The notes beneath the pieces are model-generated. The model was given only the letters and a program-made list of their open reading frames with translations, had not been told where the DNA came from and did no database searches. DNA of 64,000 nt, from assembly GCA_900100095.1 (NCBI GenBank), contig FMTN01000006.1, forward strand, positions 62,001 through 126,000, given 5' to 3'. Each line of letters starts with the position of its first letter. Positions within the stretch are counted from its first letter, which is position 1. Below are positions 61,607-64,000 of the stretch, one piece after another. Origin of the DNA: Lachnospiraceae bacterium C10. Its GTDB lineage: Bacteria > Bacillota > Clostridia > Lachnospirales > Lachnospiraceae. The position numbers were made by a program, and so were the translations under genes.

Positions 61607-61956
61607 TGGATTCTAAGGAAATGGTAAAAGTTATATGTAAAGCCATTGATGATAAAAAGGGTGAAGATATCGAAATCCTTGATATTGCCGGAATTTCAGT
61701 TGTTTCTGATTATTTTGTTGTAGCCAGTGCATCCAACCAGAATCAGTTGAATGCTATGAAGGACGCAATTGAAGAGGAAATGTATAAAGCCGGTAAAATT
61801 AACGCCAGACAGGTGGAAGGTAACAGAAGTTCTACCTGGATTCTCATTGATTATGAAGATGTCATTGTTCATCTTTTTACCAGAGAAGACCGTCTGTTCT
61901 ACAATCTGGAGAGAATCTGGAAAGACGGTAAGCAGGTTTCCATAGAAGAGCTGTAA
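61606..61956 (+). CDS. rsfS: Ribosomal silencing factor RsfS
   Basis: RsfS binds L14 and blocks subunit joining in starved cells. The 116-residue protein has the Iojap/RsfS signature (LDIAGISVVSDYFVVASASN, about 24-43; STWILIDYEDVIVHLFT). Its ATG overlaps the nadD/yqeK stop (TAATG). nadD-yqeK-rsfS is a conserved unit. Confidence 0.96.
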   Translation: MDSKEMVKVICKAIDDKKGEDIEILDIAGISVVSDYFVVASASNQNQLNAMKDAIEEEMYKAGKINARQVEGNRSSTWILIDYEDVIVHLFTREDRLFYNLERIWKDGKQVSIEEL

Positions 61957-61959
61957 GAT

Positions 61960-62781
61960 ATGATCAAACAGGAAGTGACGGATCTTACGATTCCGGAATT
62001 GGCGATTTATCAGGAGGCTCGTGAAACACAGCTTTATCATATCAACGAACCGGGACCCGGAATCTTTATTGCAGAAAGTCCTAATGTTATTGTAAGAGCC
62101 TTAGATGCGGGATATGAGCCCTTATCTTTTTTCATGGATACCGGACAATGGGAGAAGGCAGAACATCTTTTACAGGATCAGGTGAAGGATGATTGTATCT
62201 GTTATGTAGCTGAAAAAGAGGTTATGCAACAGATTACAGGATTTCCTATGACGAGGGGAATGCTCTGTGCCATGCAAAGGAAAGAGCTTCCTTCTTTTGA
62301 AGAGATCTGCAAGGATGCCAGACGGATTGTTGTACTTGAAAATGTGATGAATCCAACCAATGTGGGAGCCATTATGCGGTCGGCTGCAGCCATGGGAATG
62401 GATGCCGTGGTATTGACCCATGGGTGTTCGGACCCGCTTTATCGGCGGACCATACGTGTCAGCATGGGGACGGTCTTTCAGATTCCCTGGACGGTTTTGC
62501 CAAAAGAGAAGGAGAAAGAGATTCCAACAGATTTGCAGCGAATTCAGTCTCTGGGATTTAAAACCGCAGCTATGGCGCTTTGCGAGGATACAAAGCCGAT
62601 TAATGATCCGACTTTAAAAAGGGAAGATAAAATAGCGATTCTTATGGGATCAGAGTCCGAAGGATTGAAACCTCATACCATAGAACATAGTGATTACCGG
62701 ATAAAAATTCCTATGGCACATGGTGTGGATTCCTTGAATGTTGCCGCAGCATGTGCTGTTGCATGCTGGGAGTTACAATAG
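61960..62781 (+). CDS. TrmH/SpoU family RNA 2'-O-methyltransferase
   Basis: This 273-residue SPOUT methyltransferase has an N-terminal substrate-binding region (about 1-110) and the SpoU fold with NPTNVGAIMRSAAAMGMDAV (motif 1), ILMGSESEGL (motif 2) and MAHGVDSLNVAAACAV (motif 3). It is probably an rRNA methyltransferase, but the target base is not predictable. It starts 3 nt after rsfS and is followed by a terminator and a truncated copy of the structured repeat. Confidence 0.92.
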   Translation: MIKQEVTDLTIPELAIYQEARETQLYHINEPGPGIFIAESPNVIVRALDAGYEPLSFFMDTGQWEKAEHLLQDQVKDDCICYVAEKEVMQQITGFPMTRGMLCAMQRKELPSFEEICKDARRIVVLENVMNPTNVGAIMRSAAAMGMDAVVLTHGCSDPLYRRTIRVSMGTVFQIPWTVLPKEKEKEIPTDLQRIQSLGFKTAAMALCEDTKPINDPTLKREDKIAILMGSESEGLKPHTIEHSDYRIKIPMAHGVDSLNVAAACAVACWELQ

Positions 62782-62800
62782 AAGACAGATGAAATGAAAA

Positions 62801-62838
62801 GATTCATTGTACCTGCGGGAACAATGGATCTTTTTTTT
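62801..62838 (+). terminator. Terminator after the SpoU-family gene
   Basis: GATTCATTGT (62801-62810) pairs with ACAATGGATC (62821-62830, one G-U), followed by TTTTTTTT. Confidence 0.85.
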
Positions 62839-62855
62839 AACTCAGTCGGGGTACA
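62839..62855 (+). repeat. Truncated copy of the structured repeat (copy D)
   Basis: AACTCAGTCGGGGTACA is identical to the first 17 nt of copy B (9491-9507) and then diverges abruptly at TCCTTTACTG. Only the 5' arm of stem I remains; the 3' arm and core are lost. Confidence 0.75.
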
Positions 62856-62901
62856 TCCTTTACTGCTTTTTATGTGGAAATATAGAAAATTTTTGATCAG
62901 A

Positions 62902-63162
62902 TCAATGAGAAGTGTTCATATCTAACAAAGTATCACAACTGACATTTAATACTTGGGCAATTACTTTGAGTTCAATATCTGTTACAAAGCGTGCACCGGA
63001 TTCAATTCTTTGAATAGCGTTCTTATCAACATCGAGTCCTTGGATCTGGAGCATATCAGCAAATTTGCGTTGAGAGGTCTTTTCTGGAAGTTGTAATCGT
63101 AGTTCTTTGATCTTGTGACCACAAATATTATTAGAACCATTAACTGACTTATTTTTGTACAT
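62902..63162 (-). CDS. XRE-family helix-turn-helix regulator
   Basis: This 86-residue protein carries a Cro/CI-type HTH (about residues 16-78: KIKELRLQLPEKTSQRKFAD; NAIQRIESGARFVTDIELKV; LNVSCDTLLDM). It has no effector domain. Two SD boxes, AAAAGGAGCT, are repeated in tandem just before the ATG. Upstream lie two matched 19-bp palindromes that are likely its operators. It is divergent from the secreted BIG2 protein gene, and autoregulation plus control of that gene is inferred. Confidence 0.85.
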   Translation of the reverse strand: MYKNKSVNGSNNICGHKIKELRLQLPEKTSQRKFADMLQIQGLDVDKNAIQRIESGARFVTDIELKVIAQVLNVSCDTLLDMNTSH

Positions 63163-63194
63163 AGAATAGCTCCTTTTAAAAGCTCCTTTTGAAA

Positions 63195-63213
63195 TGACAT
63201 CAAGTGATTGTCA
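63195..63213. promoter_or_regulatory. Palindromic operator O1 for the XRE regulator
   Basis: TGACATCAAGTGATTGTCA is a 19-bp imperfect palindrome (flanks extend to ATGACA/TGTCAT). It overlaps the TTGTCA -35 of the + strand promoter and matches O2 in sequence and length. Confidence 0.6.
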
Positions 63214-63236
63214 TTTTAAAAAGTGTATGATAAAAT
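63208..63236 (+). promoter_or_regulatory. Putative promoter of the secreted BIG2 protein gene
   Basis: TTGTCA (63208-63213), a 17-bp spacer and TAAAAT (63231-63236). The -35 lies inside operator O1, and the predicted start near 63243 is 5 nt before O2, so binding at either site would block it. Confidence 0.5.
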
Positions 63237-63247
63237 GAAGGGAAGAA

Positions 63248-63266
63248 TGACATCTAGTAGATGTCA
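63248..63266. promoter_or_regulatory. Palindromic operator O2 for the XRE regulator
   Basis: TGACATCTAGTAGATGTCA is a perfect 19-bp palindrome (9+1+9), a sequence relative of O1, centred 53 bp from it, or about five helical turns. Confidence 0.65.
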
Positions 63267-63352
63267 AAAATAAAGAGCATTTTGTAGGGAGTGGTGATGA
63301 AAAAATAAGTTAATGTAGTTACAGTGGTTCAAGCAAAGAGAGGATAAAAGGA

Positions 63353-64000
63353 ATGAACAAAAAAATGAAATCTATTAAAAAAGGGATAGCATTGGTTATG
63401 GCTATTGCTGTTGCATTCTGTGCAGTTCCTGCAATCAATGCAAACGCAGCTGTAAAGCTTAACAAAACCAAGGTGAGCATTGGTGTGGGAGAGACTTTTC
63501 AGCTGAAGCTTAATGGTGCTAAAAGCGTCAAGTGGTCTACTTCTGATAAGAAGGTAGCTTCTGTATCCGCTAAGGGTAAAGTAAAAGGAATAAAGGCAGG
63601 AAAAGCTACTATAACTGCATTGAATTCTACAACCAAGAAAACATACAAATGTAAAATTACAGTATTAAAAACTTTTGGTTATGACAAAAAGAAGTTCCTT
63701 ACAGGACATGATTTTTTTTCATATAATGGAACATTAGTTGCTGGTTCAACATACTATATGGATGGTATTAAGCTTACCGGAGAAGTATGGGATAATGGCG
63801 AAGGATATCAAGGCGTAGCGTTAGATAATAAACTCGATGATGGTAAGCATACTCTTACAATCAAAAAATCCGGATACAAAACATTTACACTTACATTTAC
63901 TCTTGAAACTGTAGTCTATGATACTATAGTCATTGATGAGCCTATGGTCCATGAGGGAACTTTATATCTCTTCATGAATCCAGCAGTTGAAGATAAGGTT
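63353..64000 (+). CDS. Secreted protein with a BIG2 (Ig-like) domain, C-terminus outside the window
   Basis: An ATG with a GAGAGGATAAAAGGA box opens a frame that stays open for 216 codons to the window end. Residues 1-32 are a signal peptide (MNKKMKSIKKGIALVMAIAV core, cleavage likely after NANA). Residues about 33-105 are a BIG2-type Ig-like domain (KVSIGVGETFQLKLNGAKSV; VKWSTSDKKVASVSAKGKVK; AGKATITAL). The rest is unrecognised beta-rich sequence. It is probably a surface or exported protein. Function cannot be told from the visible part. Confidence 0.88.
   Translation, partial: MNKKMKSIKKGIALVMAIAVAFCAVPAINANAAVKLNKTKVSIGVGETFQLKLNGAKSVKWSTSDKKVASVSAKGKVKGIKAGKATITALNSTTKKTYKCKITVLKTFGYDKKKFLTGHDFFSYNGTLVAGSTYYMDGIKLTGEVWDNGEGYQGVALDNKLDDGKHTLTIKKSGYKTFTLTFTLETVVYDTIVIDEPMVHEGTLYLFMNPAVEDKV

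Noticed and set aside
1-64000. CRISPR array, tRNA, rRNA or prophage genes
   Set aside because: I looked for regularly spaced repeats, clover-leaf sequences and phage or integrase genes and found none; gene content is nearly all core metabolism and information processing.

Overview
The window is a 64 kb stretch of chromosome from a low-to-mid GC Firmicute of class Clostridia. It is most likely a Lachnospiraceae gut or rumen anaerobe. The evidence is the Rnf complex in the order C-D-G-E-A-B, the HisZ/short-HisG pair, a NadD-YqeK fusion, YtfJ (GerW-type sporulation protein), RemA, Prp-processed L27, and AGGAGG-type ribosome binding sites with TTGACA/TATAAT promoters. I cannot fix the genus from the sequence alone. 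Almost everything is housekeeping on the + strand. No tRNA, rRNA, CRISPR array, transposase or prophage was seen.

Layout. 0-9.6 kb: truB end, ribF, rpsO, pnp, an RpiR regulator, a BaiN/YhiN-type flavoprotein, cmk, ispH, rpsA and an orphan cheR. 9.7-20.4 kb: a minus-strand YprB-like nuclease, the complete rnfCDGEAB operon, a four-gene peptide/ABC-transporter cassette, and minus-strand apbE, whose product flavinylates RnfG/RnfD-type proteins. 20.4-33.2 kb: proB, a 5-formyl-THF cyclo-ligase, proA, miaB, ruvAB, zapA, a U32 peptidase, a SEDS/class B PBP pair, an unknown gene, and DUF2953 plus ytfJ. 33.3-39.6 kb: divergent rpmB and yloU-fakA-recG, then convergent rqcH. 39.7-48.7 kb: yicC-remA-gmk-rpoZ-rimO-pgsA-rsmD-coaD, a coiled-coil protein, two pseudouridine synthases around a HAD phosphatase, and recU. 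48.7-53.8 kb: a partial his operon (hisZ-G-D-B-IE). 53.8-62.8 kb: two radical-SAM-associated genes, rng, rplU-prp-rpmA, obgE-yhbY-nadD/yqeK-rsfS and a SpoU-type rRNA methyltransferase. 62.9-64 kb: an XRE regulator with two palindromic operators, and a secreted BIG2-domain protein cut by the window edge.

The most notable signal is a dispersed ~125-bp structured intergenic repeat. There are three full copies (3709-3833 and 9491-9616 on +, 45579-45703 on -) and one truncated copy (62839-62855). The copies keep an invariant core containing a GNRA-capped hairpin. Their other stems differ by paired, compensating substitutions (at least seven base pairs), so a nucleic-acid structure is under selection. 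I do not recognise it as a named family. Other points of interest are a 25-residue peptide gene coupled to an ABC exporter whose membrane subunit carries what looks like a non-catalytic M1-aminopeptidase-type domain; a HisIE protein fused to a HisA/HisF-like barrel that has lost both catalytic aspartates; an apbE gene that appears leaderless and shares its -35 hexamer with proB; and an RNase E/G ending where its zinc-link should begin.
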